This document shows, one piece after another, positions 37,492 to 51,440 of a stretch of 64,000 nucleotides of DNA. The stretch lies in contig JAWUZG010000032.1 in assembly GCA_036785705.1 (NCBI GenBank), positions 13,100,001 to 13,164,000 on the forward strand, read 5' to 3'. This DNA comes from Acanthornis magna. Taxonomy: Eukaryota; Chordata; Aves; Passeriformes; Acanthizidae. The first letter of the stretch is position 1. Each line of letters starts with the position of its first letter. The translations under genes and the position numbers were made by a program. The notes under the pieces are model-generated. The model did no database searches, had not been told where the DNA came from, and worked only from the letters and a program-made list of their open reading frames with translations.

Positions 37492-40400
37492 AAATTCTCA
37501 TCACAGAAGAGCTCAGTATAAAATCTCTAACAAAGTGATTTTATAGCGCAGTAAACTCTCTGTCTCTTGCAGCCAAAAGCTCTGGTTATGAATGTACAGT
37601 GTGCCTTCATATAATAGAATACAAAACTGGAGTTTGTGCTTGTAGCCCTGTATTGCTAAGCAAGAAGACAAAATTTAATAAAAGCTGTTCCTTCTTCTAG
37701 TTTATTGTATCCAGAACACCCAGTTTTGAGATCATTAAATGAGAAATATCGTTACTGCTCAACCTGCTTTGGCATTTCAGACTGCAAGAAATGTCACTTC
37801 ACATGCCCTGGTGACAAATCACAGCAGTAAACTATTCCCTGAGCACACATCACAATCTTCATCCAAGGAGCCACTCTAGGAGAGCAGAAAGGCATGCACA
37901 GTGATTGAAGAGGGCAAGCAGGAAAAAAGGGGAATTTTTCAGTACAATACTAGCTACTACATCAAGACTCATTTTCTGAACAAATCCTAAAAATGTGGTG
38001 GCTTTTTTTCTATTTAATTGGAGAATTTCCAGAATATTTGGTTTATGTCAAGCAACTAAGAACTGAAAAGCATGCTAGGCTCTCTACAAGTACTGAATCC
38101 AGGGACACATTTTTTTCAAACTCTGTAGCTCACACTGTCAGCAGAAAATGATCTAACACTCCCTGTGTTCTAAGAGTAGGTAGAACTACAAAAAACCCCA
38201 TTCCTCTTTTGCCCAAGGACTTCTCCCTTTGCCATCTGCCAAATGTGTGGAAACCAAGTCAGACACCAATTTCCAGGTGAGAATCTGCAGTCCAGTAAAG
38301 AAAATTCTCACCAGGCTGGGTAGACCTCAGCTACTTGGAGATCTTTCTGACATACATCCTACTCTGGAATAATTTAGTAAGCAAGCACCTGACCTGAAGA
38401 TACATTTACAAGAAGGAAACAAAGCAGTAACAGGAGCTCCACAAAAAGTTTTTTAGCAATTATACAGCACTTTTCAGCTTTGGAGAGCTTTGTGTTACTG
38501 CAAGAAGCTACTCAGAAGCTCTGAAGATTATTAAAGAGAAAATACAAAGTGAGTCCTGCCAATGCAAGACTATGATGTTTGTCATTACTTTCACTACAAG
38601 TATTTGTAGTTAGATAAATAGCTCTTTATTGTCATTTAAGACAAATTTTTATGTACTTCACAATGTACTTACGCACAAGTACACTACTTGTATACCATGA
38701 CAGCATCTATAATGAATACACAGCAGTAACAGAGTAGTCACTTGACTCCTGCAACATCTAGAGGCAAAGGCAAAAACTAGAGGAGCAATTACCTCATGTT
38801 CTCCAGCTTTTGGCCCAAGTCGTTTCTTGTATTTCTCTAGTTTTCTCTCACAAACACACTCCAAGAAATACTAGCATAGAAGTGGTTTTCTTATGAAACA
38901 AATTAAGGTTATACCACTGCAAGAACAATAGTTCTCTAGCTACAGATGACAAAAAACACTCTGAATCATTTCAAGAACTAAAGATTTATTCTCATTGAGC
39001 AGACTAAAACCTACCTGAGATTGATTTGACAGCAGTGATGCCATACAAGCTCGTATCAATTCCCACATACTGACTCAAAATACAAATAGCTTTTTCCCTC
39101 AAAGCTGCACTGACTGTGGGAAGCTCTGGCAGGATCTGCCAGCACTGTTTTATAGTGTGCACTAATCAGCACCTGGACAAGCAGCACTGTGATGATCAAG
39201 AGACATAAACTTGCCCATAAGTATCTTTGTAATTAAGTCAAATGTGATGTCACTGGCACATCAGGCAGTCGAGAAGTGTGTGCATTCATGAGCGACCTAG
39301 AAGAAGTCCCAAGCATAAAAAGACGCTGAAAGGCACTAGTCCATAGAAGGCTCTGCCTTCAAAGCTGTCTTTGAGTACATACTTCATGTGTACGTGAAAG
39401 TAGCCCATATTCACCCAGTGCTTTGAGCTGAGCAAGAAAATAGATAATAAAACCCTTCCCCACCCAGCCCCAAATTCCCAGATGTTAAGAAGCAAGTGAT
39501 ACAATAAAGAAAATCAAATATCAGAGGATCCAGTCTATTCTATCCAATTATCCAATGAATCTGACTTAAATATGTGTTCTTATTTTTAATTACTGGTGGG
39601 GATAGAATTATGAAAAAGATGCCTGCAGAGAGAGCCTACCCCAGTATGTGTTAATCATCTAGGGACAAATCCTGCTCTGAACACTTAGTGTATTTTCTGA
39701 TTCCAGGGAGGATGTAAGTAGTGGATTGAAGCAACAGCTGAGAATTGTGCAAGACATTAATTGACCACACCATATTTTGCTATGATGGCAGACTTGATTC
39801 TCTACTACTTGACATCCGGAGCAGCTATTTGCATCTAGGTGCTAGGAGTGCGACATGGGTGCAACTTGATATTATAAGGTTGATTACAGAGATCATACTT
39901 GGCAGACAATGAAGGAACTCACTGTATCCAGCAACATGTAACCATCGATTCCACCTAATGCCAAAAGTGCTCCAGATTCTCCAGAATGAGAAATGACATT
40001 AACACAACAGCATCCAGCAAAAGCTAAACTACATGGCCAACTGTATTCCTAATTGTTAACACTTTCAAAGACCAAACAAGAAAACTTAGGGGGGTCTTTT
40101 TGTTTAAGTGGACATCCTATTTTCAGTCAGTTCCCTAAGGGTGATTTCAAAGCCACTACACTATTACTTGGGGACAGTATTCAAAATCAGGAAGTCCCTG
40201 TAAACCTTAAAATGGGAGGATGTATCAAAAAATCGTTTTCTCAAACTTCTGGGCTACAAAACAGATTACATCACACGATCTGCACAATTCTAAAATTAGC
40301 AGGCATCTTGAGGCAAGATGGGACACATAAGAACATATAACAGAATGTATAAAACCAAACTCAAACAGCATGAAAAAAGTAATGTTTATTTTTAATGTTT

Positions 40401-41064
40401 ACAAAAGCATGAACACCTTATGCAAAAGCAGCACCCTGAACCATACATTTCCCTCAATCCTCCTGGGATATTGGCAGAAAGCAAGTATTTTCTCTGCTCT
40501 TTAGGGCTCAACATAGTCTGCTGAGATAAATGGGAACCAACCCACTGATTTCCATGGAGCTCCCTCTGCTTACATTAGCGAAGGGGCCAGACTGCAGTGC
40601 AATGAGATGTCATAAGGGTGTCTTGCTTTAGGTATCAAACTGGGTCTGTGTTTCTAACCAAGATAAATACACTATCCAGATAGCTAAGTAGCTCCCCATT
40701 CTCTTCAATTTTAACTGAAATAGATCTCCTTTTTAATATGACTCTCAGCCCACACTAGCTTCATGCAAGGTTTAACTTTATGCACCATGAACAATTTTAT
40801 TCAAGTTTTTAGGAGATAGCTAGTGTGCTTATAAGGTATTTTAGGATTGAGATCTTGCATCACAGAAGATTTTTATCCTTTCTTACCTCCCTCCCCAGCA
40901 CATGCAGTTCAAGTGTTTACTCTGAAGAAATGTGCCCTTAGGTTAACTTGAAAAAAATGTGCAGCATTTTCATTTTGCCTTCACTTTTTCTCCTGATCTG
41001 AAGCTGGTAGTAATTGATGGTCCTGTAATGAAATAGGCCATGCTTTTGAACCTACAGAGAAACA

Positions 41065-41133
41065 TTTGTTTAATGGTTGGACTCAATCATCTTAAGGGTC
41101 TTCTCCAATCTAAATGGTTTTAGACTATGATTT
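41065..41133 (+). mobile_element. CR1 3' tail fragment, plus orientation
   Basis: Reads ggttggactcaatcatcttaagggtcttctccaatctaaatgg, the last part of CR1, ending agactatgatt. It lies beyond or near the end of the ELOVL4 3' UTR; its tail overlaps an AATAAA on the minus strand. Confidence 0.7.
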
Positions 41134-41529
41134 ATTTTTAAAAGTTTTTTGTTAAACACAGAATATGATCGCAATGACTTCAAAGACTCAACCTGGAGCA
41201 AGTTACTCATACTAAAATGATCCCTACTATAATATAGCGTAATTCCTCAGCTACCCTGAGTTGAGGTCCCTCCCCTCAGAATCTACAACTGATGCCTCAA
41301 AGTATTTATTACACTGGTAGAAATGGCTCTGTCTTGTCTGCCATCCTATGTCTAAAATGACTGAAAAATACTATTTTATATTTGCAAGACTGATATCAGA
41401 TCTGTGGAACGATGAAAACTGCTTCATTTTACTTCTGGAGCTGTAGGAACCATTCTATCAGCTCCTGCCAAATTCACATTCGAGAAATATAATTTACTTC
41501 ACATATTGAAAGAATCTGCTAAGAACCCA

Positions 41530-41587
41530 TACATATATACACACACACATACACTATGTATGTGTACACATATATACACACATGTAT
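41530..41587 (+). repeat. CA/TA compound microsatellite with inverted symmetry
   Basis: Alternating CA and TA runs, with tatgta at the centre and tgtgtacacatatatac on the right partly mirroring the left arm. Confidence 0.8.
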
Positions 41588-41599
41588 AGATAATTTGTA

Positions 41600-44500
41600 T
41601 TTATTTTACACTGGAAAAGTGCTAAAATAATCCAACAACTGTCACTGCTAGAGATGAGGCTAAATGAAGTGGTATTACCTATATGGCATCAAATAATTAT
41701 GAGACTCTGGTCCAAGAGCTTTAGAACTCTTAGCAAAAAAATTATCATTCATTGGCAAAAAAAGAAAAGTTCCAAATGGTTTGAGGTTAATTTTTCAATG
41801 AACTGAAAGGATTTAGAAGAAAAAAACCAAACAATAACCCTGCAAAGTAGATTGTATAATTTAAATTTCAGTGCTGTGTACAGAAAATACACATATTTAT
41901 ACATACTTTCATGGCAAAATTTTGAGGTTCCTTAGACTCAAAGATGACTCTAATGAATCTGTCAGTAATTCACATGTGCATTATTGCCTCATATTTTGAA
42001 AAACAAAAAGCTGTACAAATTCAGCCCTGTATTCTGTGAGCCTGGCTGCATAGTCAGAAACAGAAATATTGCACTCAAGACCATGCCTACAAAAATGCAC
42101 ATTTAATAAGGCCATTATATTCAAGATTGTAATGGGACTTGAATTACATGAACAATCAAATATATCATAAATAGACCTAGGAAAGTCGTATTGCAAAATA
42201 TGTACTCAAAACAGCAGTGTCCCAGTAATTTAATGACTGGGGATTTTTTTTTCCATGAAAAAAAACTTTCTCTCAAAGTGGTTTTATGCACAGGGCCAGA
42301 CAACATGATGTGTATGTACACATGCCTTCTCACTGTAGTTTTTCATTTTTTCTTAGAATTTTACAATTACCCCAGAGTTTGACAGTAGGCTTCTACTCAA
42401 GTTCTGTCAATACGGTTCAAGTTGCAATCAACTTTAAGTCACTTACATGCAGAATGAGGGGAAAAATGATTTGACTTTCAGTTATTTAAATATTTGCCAT
42501 CATGCAAGACATAATTCTTAACTTAGTGTAGCAAGACATAATTGAACCTGTACTGGAATAGTCCCCAGTATGCTCTTTCAGAGCTGGATCACATTAAGAG
42601 TATCAGTTTAGCTGATCTGGCTTACTGAATGAATGACAGAGCAAACAACCAATTTAACACAATTCAAGGAATGATACCGATTTAGAAGTTAGCTGCCCAT
42701 ATCCCATGGCAAATAGAAAAAAGCTACCCTTTAATCAAAGTGGGGTAAACTACCTTGAATTTACAGTAGGGTAAATGTATTCACACCAGCCACTACTTTG
42801 GAGTAGCAGGTGTGCTGTAAATCTGCTTTGTAGTTATTTACTCCTTTAGCCATTCCAAAGTTACTGAGTCAGCCAGCGTTTTGGCTTGGTTAAGGGCAGT
42901 GGCATTTGTCCAAGAAGGAAGGACAGACCACCGTCCCTCTTCCCCATGCCACACTACATAAATATACAGTTATGCAAATGCAAAAAGCATCATTACAAAG
43001 GCTGGAAGAATCACAAGACACAGCAGATAAGAAACTTAATGGTCACATGCATTTGACTTCAGCAGAGACAGTTTTTCACAATTCTATATTCTGCCAAAAA
43101 ATCCACAGTGGTAGTGGTTAGGGATGAACCACCTTCCAGCTGAACCAACTCCACCATTAGGAAATTTTTTTAAATACAACAGACTACATCCAAAACTCTT
43201 TTCTCTAGGACCAGTTTTTTGGGTTTAGATGGGGTTTTTTTTGTATAGAGATGAGACAAACCTGAGACACAGAAGATGTGACCTGCTTGCACATTATAAA
43301 CAGATGAATAGATGATCAAGATGCAAAAATCTATTGAATATGTCACTCACTTTACACTCACAGTTCCATGTACTTTTCTCCTGCACCAGTGGTGCCACTT
43401 GCCAGATATAAGTTTGTTGCTACCTCTGGATATGTTTTTGACCAGAGCTGGGGGGAATGCATTTGGACAGTAACAATGCAGCTCTTGCAGTGATGGCCAA
43501 GGAACACAGTACTTCAGGATATAGTTTCTAATTCCACCCATCTTCTACTCACTGCATGCTAAGCAGCTCAAAATATATCTCTTAGCAATCACATTATTCA
43601 GAAGGAGTATAACTCTTCCCCTATTTTCTTCACAAAAGGAATGGTATAAAGTCCTTTATGTAACATGTAAATGAAGATCCATCTAAAAGGTTCTATTTCA
43701 GCAGTTTTGACTTAAAATGGTGGCCTGTCTATCAGCAATACTTTCTCTGCAGTGTCTAGCAAATAGAGTTTTGACAGGTATCAAGCAATAGCAACATTTT
43801 TACCATTTTATGTTTGCTGTATTCAGTACTTTTAAACCGAATTCTCTCTCCCACTAAAGTGAAGGTCTTGTAGTTAGCATGAATACCCATGCACACAACA
43901 TTTCAAAATGGAATTACATGCTGTTTTCTCTCCACCATAACATTATTTTACCATTTTGAGTATCAGTCAGTGCCACAGATTTAATGCAGGTCACGGTCAA
44001 CAAGCAGCAGGGCTCTTTTTACTGCTTGCTTCAACCAATATATTTGTTCATATTTATACATTCTTAAAATGTATTCTTGACTTGGCTCTACTAAAAGTAC
44101 CACTCCAAAATTTCAGTTTACATTAAAAAAAGGTTATTGATGACTTGATTAAAAGATATCACCAAAAATTCCTTTTACTCCCACAGGAAAACATACGTTC
44201 TCCTGAATTAGTATTAACAGATATTTAGATTAGAGGACTCCGTATTTCAGAAACCAGTTATTTAATGCTCAATATTCTTTTCAGCAGATGAAGAGGTAGG
44301 TATATTTCCACACAAGAAAAAATAATAAAACAAAAACCAAACTGTAACAGATACTCAATTAAATCAAGTAATGTCTGAAAAGTCAAACACTGTTCTGACA
44401 GCACATAATGTGTCTGAAGGTACTCTCTAAGGAGGACAAGAAAAGTTGCACATTCTGATTAGATAATATGTCATAATTTGAAATTTAATAATTTTCTGGA

Positions 44501-44887
44501 AAGAAAGCACAAGTATTCAAATGCTACTTCCTTCCCCTCCCTCCCCCACCCCCCAAGAAATGTGGGTGCCAACAAAACTGCCTGTATCAATGGTAGTATT
44601 AACTTTTGGACTGCTAAACATGGAATCAACTGCAATTCTTCCTTACATTCACCAACACCAGCAGTCTACAAGTTTACACAGAGACCATATGCATGATAAT
44701 TACATAATTACAATAGAAATTCAACTTTAGTGTTGTTCTTAAAACAATCTTCATAAATAATGAAAATATCTGTGTTCTAGCTCTTCAGTAACCTAAGGTT
44801 AATTGGTACAGATAGTGTTTTTTTCTTCCTTTTATAAACCAAACTGGAGATTCCTCACTGCCAACAATGGTTAAGGCCTGGATCAAG
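41600..44887 (-). other. ELOVL4: ELOVL4 3' UTR and downstream flank (end uncertain)
   Basis: The 3' UTR starts directly after the stop codon. The stretch is AT-rich, has no gene-like open frame and few repeats. Scanning the minus strand from the stop, the first canonical AATAAA I see is at 41600-41605; an ATTAAA variant lies near 42104. Further AATAAA copies occur at 41305-41310, 41131-41136 (inside a CR1 tail), 40385-40390 and 37486-37491. Mammalian ELOVL4 has a 3' UTR of roughly 2 kb, so an end between 41.6 and 43 kb is plausible, but the cleavage site cannot be fixed from sequence. Confidence 0.4.
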
Positions 44888-45163
44888 TTACTCTCCTTTT
44901 GCTTTTCCCTTTTTCTGCTTTTTTCCATTTTCCACCACCACATTATTTTCTGGTTTGCTTACTCCATTTGCAACAGCACCATTTGCTATTTTGCCGTTCT
45001 TTACAGGTTCCTTGGGCAGCTTATATGTCCGATAGTAGAAGTTACCAAACAGGAAAATGAAGGTGACAGCATAGAAAATGACACCCCAGTGCATCCATTT
45101 AGGGAAAGGACAATCAATATAAATAGACAAGGCTGTGTGGCCAATAGTCACATGGAACTGCAC
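44888..45163 (-). CDS. ELOVL4: ELOVL4 exon 6 (C-terminus and stop)
   Basis: This last coding exon encodes residues 224-314 and a TAA stop at 44888-44890. It begins [13 protein letters not shown], completing TxxQxxQ, then [18 protein letters not shown], with the final membrane segment ending at GNFYYRTYK. The cytosolic tail is hydrophilic and ends [12 protein letters not shown], with the KxKxx ER-retrieval signal intact. In humans, frameshifts in this exon that remove the signal cause dominant Stargardt-like macular dystrophy (STGD3); nothing of that kind is present here. The acceptor is TTCTGTCTTTCAG. The first codon is GTG (Val), internal to the protein and not a start. An antisense open frame on the plus strand covers this exon but is a shadow. 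Confidence 0.97.
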   Translation of the reverse strand: MQFHVTIGHTALSIYIDCPFPKWMHWGVIFYAVTFIFLFGNFYYRTYKLPKEPVKNGKIANGAVANGVSKPENNVVVENGKKQKKGKAKGE

Positions 45164-45658
45164 CTGAAAGACAGAAAATATAGAATCAAAAAGGTCTGGA
45201 TATATATGAGTGCATCAATTTATACCAATTCATTAAGTATGAAAACTGCTAAATTGGGATGTGATAGGGAAGCTGTATTTGGCTGTCACATTCATGCAGG
45301 CACAACTATGCTTGACCAGGAACATCAAATTTCCTGTAGTATCTGGCATCAGTTTTCAGAAACAGGAAAATGAGAAGATAAGAAAAGATCTGGATTTTCT
45401 CTACCTTTTGAACATGTTTTTGCAATTCAGTTGGGACAACCAGTAAGGAAGGATTAGACTTTAACTCACACAACTCTTATCTATGCCACGTATTTTTTTA
45501 GAAATTGAATAAATGCTTCCATCTCCAGGAAGTATTCTAACTTGAGGAGTGTCAAACAGAGAAGAACTTTTGGAAGGAGCAGCATCTGTTCCAAAGCTCT
45601 GCAAATGCAAATCCACTCAGACAACACCTTGTATCTCAAAAGGAGAAATTTTACTTAC
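45164..45658 (-). other. ELOVL4: ELOVL4 intron 5
   Basis: A 495-base GT-AG intron with donor GTAAGT and acceptor TTTCAG. AT-rich; no repeat or other feature is seen. Confidence 0.9.
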
Positions 45659-45786
45659 CAATTGCAATATGGTCAAATATCGTTTCCACCACAGGTATTT
45701 CTGAAATTTAGGGCCACAAGCTGCTAATCCATAATACATGTACATAATGACATGAATAAATGCATTCATCTGAGCTCCGAAAAAAG
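45659..45786 (-). CDS. ELOVL4: ELOVL4 exon 5
   Basis: This 128-base exon completes codon 181 (Ala) and encodes residues through 223. The peptide is [20 protein letters not shown], then [23 protein letters not shown]. It includes the third ELO motif HxxMYxYY (192-199) within a membrane segment, the WWKRYLT turn, and the start of the TxxQxxQ motif, which is completed by the next exon. The acceptor is CTGGACAG after a pyrimidine-rich stretch and the donor is TTG|GTAAGT, a near-consensus site. Phase agrees with exon 4 (one base carried over) and exon 6 (phase 0). Confidence 0.97.
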
Positions 45787-47974
45787 CTGTCCAGGAACAG
45801 AAGGGAAGATTGTAATGTAATTTTGGAAAAAAGAGAAATGTTTTCTACTATTATCTATATAATTATTTTTAATAGTAAAAATTACGAAGCACAGGATATG
45901 TCAGGATTGCATCTTCAAAATATTGAATAGTATAGTACAGACCTAACTGTCAACATGTGCTGACACAAACAGCTGTTAACGCAGGTAGTATGTCACCTCT
46001 TTCATGGAACTATTTACGCCAGAGCTTTTCATAACATTTTTGTTGAACAAACATAAATGACATGGATTCCACATTAGCTGTTGTAGCTTAACTGCAATTG
46101 TTTTGCTAAAGGATTATTAAAATCTGTATTTGACAATGTAAAGTACGAAGAATCAGGTTCTGAACTTAAATCTTTGAAACTATACTTAAATGCAAAAGAT
46201 TCACTTCTCAGCAAGAAGTCAAGAAACTCACATGGAAGTCTGATTAAATAGGCCAAAAAACCCCATACAAAGCAAAACTTGACTTGTGTTAATAAGAACT
46301 TTAAGGCATTGCCAGGTGAGTTTGTCTAAATTGCTCATCTTCATTTTCTTTATTTATGATTTAAAAATATTCAGCATTCTTAAGTATGTCAGTGTATGGT
46401 ACAACATTTTCCAGCATGATCCATGTTAGATCCATGTTGACAATTTCATTTGCATTAAGAACTCTTTGCTTTGTCAAGATTAGCAGCCATTTAACAGAAA
46501 CACGTTATATCTTGTTAAGGCTTTCTTACACTGACAGAGAGGCTCAAAAATGTTCTAATGTGTAAGATTAGGGCCATACAGACAATAGCTGCTGACATCA
46601 AACAGCTCAGATGCCCGTGTGGTCTAGACCCAGTTGTTATAATAGGGTCTAGTTTATAATAGACCTGTCTATGTAAGCAGTGTGCTATCAACTAGAAAAC
46701 AGAAGAACACAGATCTATCCACATTTATGCAGTGGTGCTACATAAATACAGAAAAGCAACCCCTGCTTTTCCTTCTGCAGGCAGTGCTAGAACACCAAAA
46801 CTTGAAAGAAATTTGGAAACAGTTGCAACTGTTGTATTAAAAACTGCCGATATTTAGCATTAAAACTCTAAAAAGACAAGAAGAGAGAGGGCCTTTTGAG
46901 ATATCCAGGGAATTTCTAAGGAAGACTATAAGTAACCATTTATTTTATAGGTGCAGTTGCAAATAAAGATCATGAAACATATGGTTGAGCACCTGCTTCC
47001 AGCATATTATGTGAGAGAAATTAAAAGGTAGTCACAGATATTAAATATATATATTTCTTCTTTGGAATGTAAGTGGCCACTCAGTGCAAAATATCTACAG
47101 TAAATGGGAGCATAAACCCCCCATGCAGTAAGTATTAGTGTGGTTTAAAGAAAAACAAAAAGAAAACACCAAACTCAAAGTATTAGTTTGGTGCTCATAA
47201 TATAATAACTTTGTGTTTACTATATGGTATTTTCAGTGTCATAAGTCTACAAAGCACACTATAAAACACCAAGGCATTTTCCCTGTACCCTCAGCTCTGC
47301 AGAGTTTTCAATTAGAGAGACAAGGCTAAACAACAGAACAAGAGTACAATGCAGGCAAAGGAAGATATGGCAAGTGCAATAAATAATAGTAAGATTATTT
47401 GATGGAGGCTTTAGAAAGAAAGCAAGGGAAAAAAAGGCTGATAATGAATTTAGACTTATGTCATTATGAATAGGTTTCAAAAGTGAATTGTCAGATTTAT
47501 TGGCTCACCTCCAAGGGAAGGTTTCAGAATTTTATACATGCCTCTTTATAAAAATGAAAGCAAACCTCAAACTCAGATACAATGTCAAAATAACATCTCC
47601 ATTAACCTCATTAAATTTGCACACATAATGTGGCCCACAATTAGATTTTGCAGCTCTCCATATCTGCAAAAATTAAAGTTAGGCAAGATGCATACATCTT
47701 TCTGTTTCACACAGATACAGATACTTTTGAAGGCAGAACTTCAGGCTTGCAATTGATGCCCATGAGGAAAAGAAACGAAGTTTTGCAATTCATTAGAATT
47801 ATTGCCCTGCTATCTTTTCCTCCCCCATGTTTCCCACAGAGGGAGACTGTATGCATCAATAAACAGTTTTCTCTATTATAAAGTCAAGTCAATGAAACTT
47901 TTTTCTGTTGCTACCAAACAATAATAATTTTGCCCTCTGTCCAGTCAAAAGCATATGAGAGGAAGGGAACTCAC
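45787..47974 (-). other. ELOVL4: ELOVL4 intron 4
   Basis: A 2188-base GT-AG intron with donor GTGAGT. It is AT-rich unique sequence; no repeat family or nested gene is recognised. Confidence 0.88.
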
Positions 47975-48146
47975 CTTGTCCACCTGCAACCCACTTAATA
48001 CCAATCCACCACAAGGTGAACATGGTGAAATGGTGATAGACATGAAGGAAACTAATTTGGTTAAATTTCTTCCTCAGGATGAAGAATACTGTATCCAAAT
48101 ACTCAATTCCTTTAGAGACATAATACCACCATAAAGCAGCAGCTAT
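47975..48146 (-). CDS. ELOVL4: ELOVL4 exon 4 (catalytic histidine box)
   Basis: This 172-base exon encodes residues 124-180 plus the first base of codon 181. It begins [19 protein letters not shown] and contains the ELO signature KxxExxDT (residues 135-142) and the diagnostic histidine box HVYHH (158-162), which carries the catalytic histidines at the membrane face of the ER. It continues [18 protein letters not shown]. The acceptor is CATTGCAG and the donor CAAG|GTGAGT. Substitutions such as Phe after the histidine box, where mammals have Cys, are conservative with respect to the hydrophobic core. No key residue is missing. This is the strongest single piece of evidence that the gene is a functional elongase. 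Confidence 0.98.
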
Positions 48147-49081
48147 CTGCAATGAAAAACAGACAATACAGAAGTTTTAGTGATTCCAAGCTGAATGGAT
48201 TAAAGTTTTCACCATCTATCTGCTGTAAGAGAAGGATACCTCTTCCTTCCCTAAATCCTGGTAAATGTTGAGGTGGAGTCAAACATCTGATGGTATGCAA
48301 ACAACAAAAAGAATACTTCTTCCATCTATTCTGGACATGGAAGTAGATTATTCCAAGCCTACTGCTCACAAACCACAACTGTAAAAAAGAGCTGATAAAA
48401 AGCTTTGCCATTTCAGAACAGTTTACCAGTTAAACACGGGAAGTTTGTGTCCTCATTCCATCCTAAGCATTGCAGAGGAAGGCTACCACAGGGCTTCCCC
48501 TACTAATGAGGCAACACTTTGATTGTGGTCAGAACAACGAGGCAGAAACATTATGATAAAATGAAGTTGCAAAAGTTGAAACCTTCAGTACTACAGGCAT
48601 ATGGGTGGAAAGATACCAAAAAAGTTAGGTGCAGGACAGATTTCAGACCCCTTAGAGCAGTATTCCCTCAGTTTCTTCTGGCCTGCTCAGTCCCTCTGTA
48701 AAGCAGCACTCCCCCAGTGGTTCTCTGACATACAGAAGAAATGAGCCATAAAAAGTGCACAGATATAACCCATCTACCCAACAGGGCAGTGCTACACACC
48801 CAAAATTCTTTTTCTAATCAACCCATCACAGTGAATCTTGCCCAGAATGCAATATAATTCAGCTTCCTGCTGAAATTAGGATATTGTCAAAGCAAGTAAA
48901 GCCCAGAAGCTCTGTGTAGCAATATGCTAATGTTATCATATGGGAGTATGGTGGTGGTAGGGACTCCCTCCCAGATCCCAAAACATAGCAACAAGTCTAG
49001 TTTTGGCATTGTAAGTCATCTAGCTTGTTATGCAAGGGTGGGACCAGAACATATCCCAGATGGTGACTCACACAGAGAATG

Positions 49082-49109
49082 AAAAAAAAAAAAAAAAGAA
49101 AAAAAAAAA
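49082..49109 (+). repeat. A-rich tract
   Basis: Sixteen A, one G, then eleven A, inside ELOVL4 intron 3. Confidence 0.95.
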
Positions 49110-49803
49110 GAGTTGGAAGTGGTACCACCAGCAAGGAGAGCAGGCAATGTCACAATACACCTATTTGTAAGAAGTTCACCTTGTCTTTCAGGACTCAGGT
49201 TACGGTAAATCAGACTTTCTTAACATGCTGTGAAATAACCCAACCACCCCTTCGGTCCCCAGGGAAGACAGAAGAAAAAAGAACTAACACAGAGTAGCTT
49301 CCCTTCCCAACTACACATCTACTGTTAGGTGAGAGAAAGGGGAATCATTACAAGATGTAGAGAGCAATGCTACAGTCCTGCACAGTGTTTTCCTTCACCT
49401 CTCCAAACCAGTGGGAAAGCAAAACATCACCCCTCAGACTAAGTTTGTCACAGCCATAACTGGTCTGGTGAACACTTTAGGAGAAATTACAGCAGAAGCA
49501 AAAAATGCAGCATAGGAGAGGAGTGCTGCATATCTGCATTGCAGGCTCTGCAGTTTCCCAGAGGGACTGCACATCTTACTGCTGCCAAACTGCAGCCTTC
49601 TGTGCATCCATTAATGAACACCCTTCTCACTCTCTGGATGTGATTTAGCCCACTTCAGGTCTTGGGAAGAGGAGGAAGATTTTTTCACTTTTATACAAAG
49701 AGGTATTAATATCTAAAGCTGGAGAGAGGCTTAATGACAGAAAAGTGACTCCCACAGATCTTGGAGTTCCCAGACACACAGGCAAGCTGCAAGAACCATA
49801 TAC

Positions 49804-49862
49804 ATATATATATATATATATATAAAAATATATAAATGTATGGATGGATGGATGGATGGATG
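49804..49862 (+). repeat. (TA)n and (GGAT)n compound microsatellite
   Basis: A TA run (49804-49824), a short A/TA spacer, then about five GGAT units (49840-49862), in ELOVL4 intron 3. Confidence 0.92.
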
Positions 49863-51440
49863 TTGCTCAATATCAGTACAATACCGCCTCTGGGACAGGT
49901 AGTCAGGTATTTAATAACACCCACATCAAGGTTTGTCTCACACCCAATGGATTAGCGTAACAGTCCAGCATCTTTTACAGGTCTTTGCTAAAGTTGCATC
50001 TCTTAAATAAATTAAGATAAGCATCTTTTCATTTCATAAGTTTACAGTAAACACTTTGGACTGTGTATCCATAGAATGACAATCCAGCACTGCAATACTT
50101 CAGCTCTTTGGAGGTCCTCCCATCCAAGAAACTTTTAGAGAGCCAACAGGTCGGTTACAAGCAAACTGTCATAAAATAAAAGTAAATGGACATTTTTATA
50201 AATTAAATAGGGGAAATAATAAGTCAAACAGCCAATAAGCAAATAGCCAGTTTACTGTACTACATAGAGCAAAATGTAGGTGAAGAAAAATCCTACAAAA
50301 ATACTTCTGTCTTACGCCCAAGACACCACAGGTTCTGTATGTGTTCTTGGACAAGTCACACAACACACCATTGCTCTTCTTTTGAATTCCACCTAGCACA
50401 GAAAGTAATTACAGTCCATGGGTAAAAATAATCTGAACTTTTGATCAAAATGCTTCCCATCACTTAAGAAAAACAACAAGATTCTTTGAAGGATTATACA
50501 TGCTGATTTTGTGTTCCTGTAGATTTTTTTGCCTGTCAGCTTCTTTGCTTCTTTACTATCATCAAATTTTCTACCATTTACTCAAACCTGATAGGTTTTG
50601 TGCATTGATGATCTATTTCAGTACTTCCAGTGACTTCTGCAGAAGTTTTCATCATTAGCTTATAGAAAAAATGAAACCGATGTCAAGTCACTCGCCTGAG
50701 GCCATGCACATAAACAGTGAAAAAGGGGAGAAATAGAGTAAAACAATACACTGATATGTAAGCGATGTCAGGAGCAGGTGGCTACTTTTGCAAAGCATCA
50801 GAAATCATGACCTAACCTATAGCCTTTCTTTGGACACAACATGAAATAAAGATTTAGTTTAAAAGAAAACATGCACTAAAAAGGCACATTCCTGTAATGA
50901 ATAATACCAGTCACAAACATATATTTTCTGGTAATTTTCATATGTACCAATCTAATAATGTTAAAACAGCAGATGGCACAAAAAGATTACATTACAGCCT
51001 AGGATTAAGGGGGTCAACAAGAGGTCCAATCCCATGTCCTCTGCCTGCTGCAGGGTTTTTGAATGGAGGGCTGTTTTAACACAGGACTCTTGTTTCTGCA
51101 CCATTCTTCCTCATTTCAGGTTGGACACAGTTACTCATTAAGGGATATGAAGGGACAGTTACTTCTTGGAAGGTCACAGTAACATGAACAATTGAGGTGG
51201 CTTTTATAATGAACTCTTTTCCCTCTTTCAGCTACAGAATTTTGTTTACAGAATTTGTTAAAACAAGTTGCCTTTTCACAGAAGTTTAAGGTAAATTATT
51301 ATTACTTCTTTTTCATAAAAGGAAACCACTCAAGCTCTAGACATAAATACAAACAATGCAGATTACAATTATAATACAGAAAACAACCATTGCTCAGCTT
51401 CACGATTATAATCAGCACATTTAAAATAAGAAATTTTCGT

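Larger units (their letters stand above)
31846..41064. other. Intergenic stretch
   Basis: Becomes AT-rich and repeat-poor after about 33.4 kb. Holds the GT repeat at 32161 and a CpG-richer patch near 33000-33310. No exon recognised on either strand. Confidence 0.6.

Noticed and set aside
1..44000. Exons of SH3BGRL2 or TTK, the mammalian neighbours of ELOVL4
   Set aside because: Looked for their conserved peptide segments among the open frames of this window and recognised none; they are probably outside it.
44867..45373. 168-codon plus-strand open frame
   Set aside because: It is antisense to ELOVL4 exon 6 and intron 5; the coding constraint of the exon removes stops on the opposite strand.
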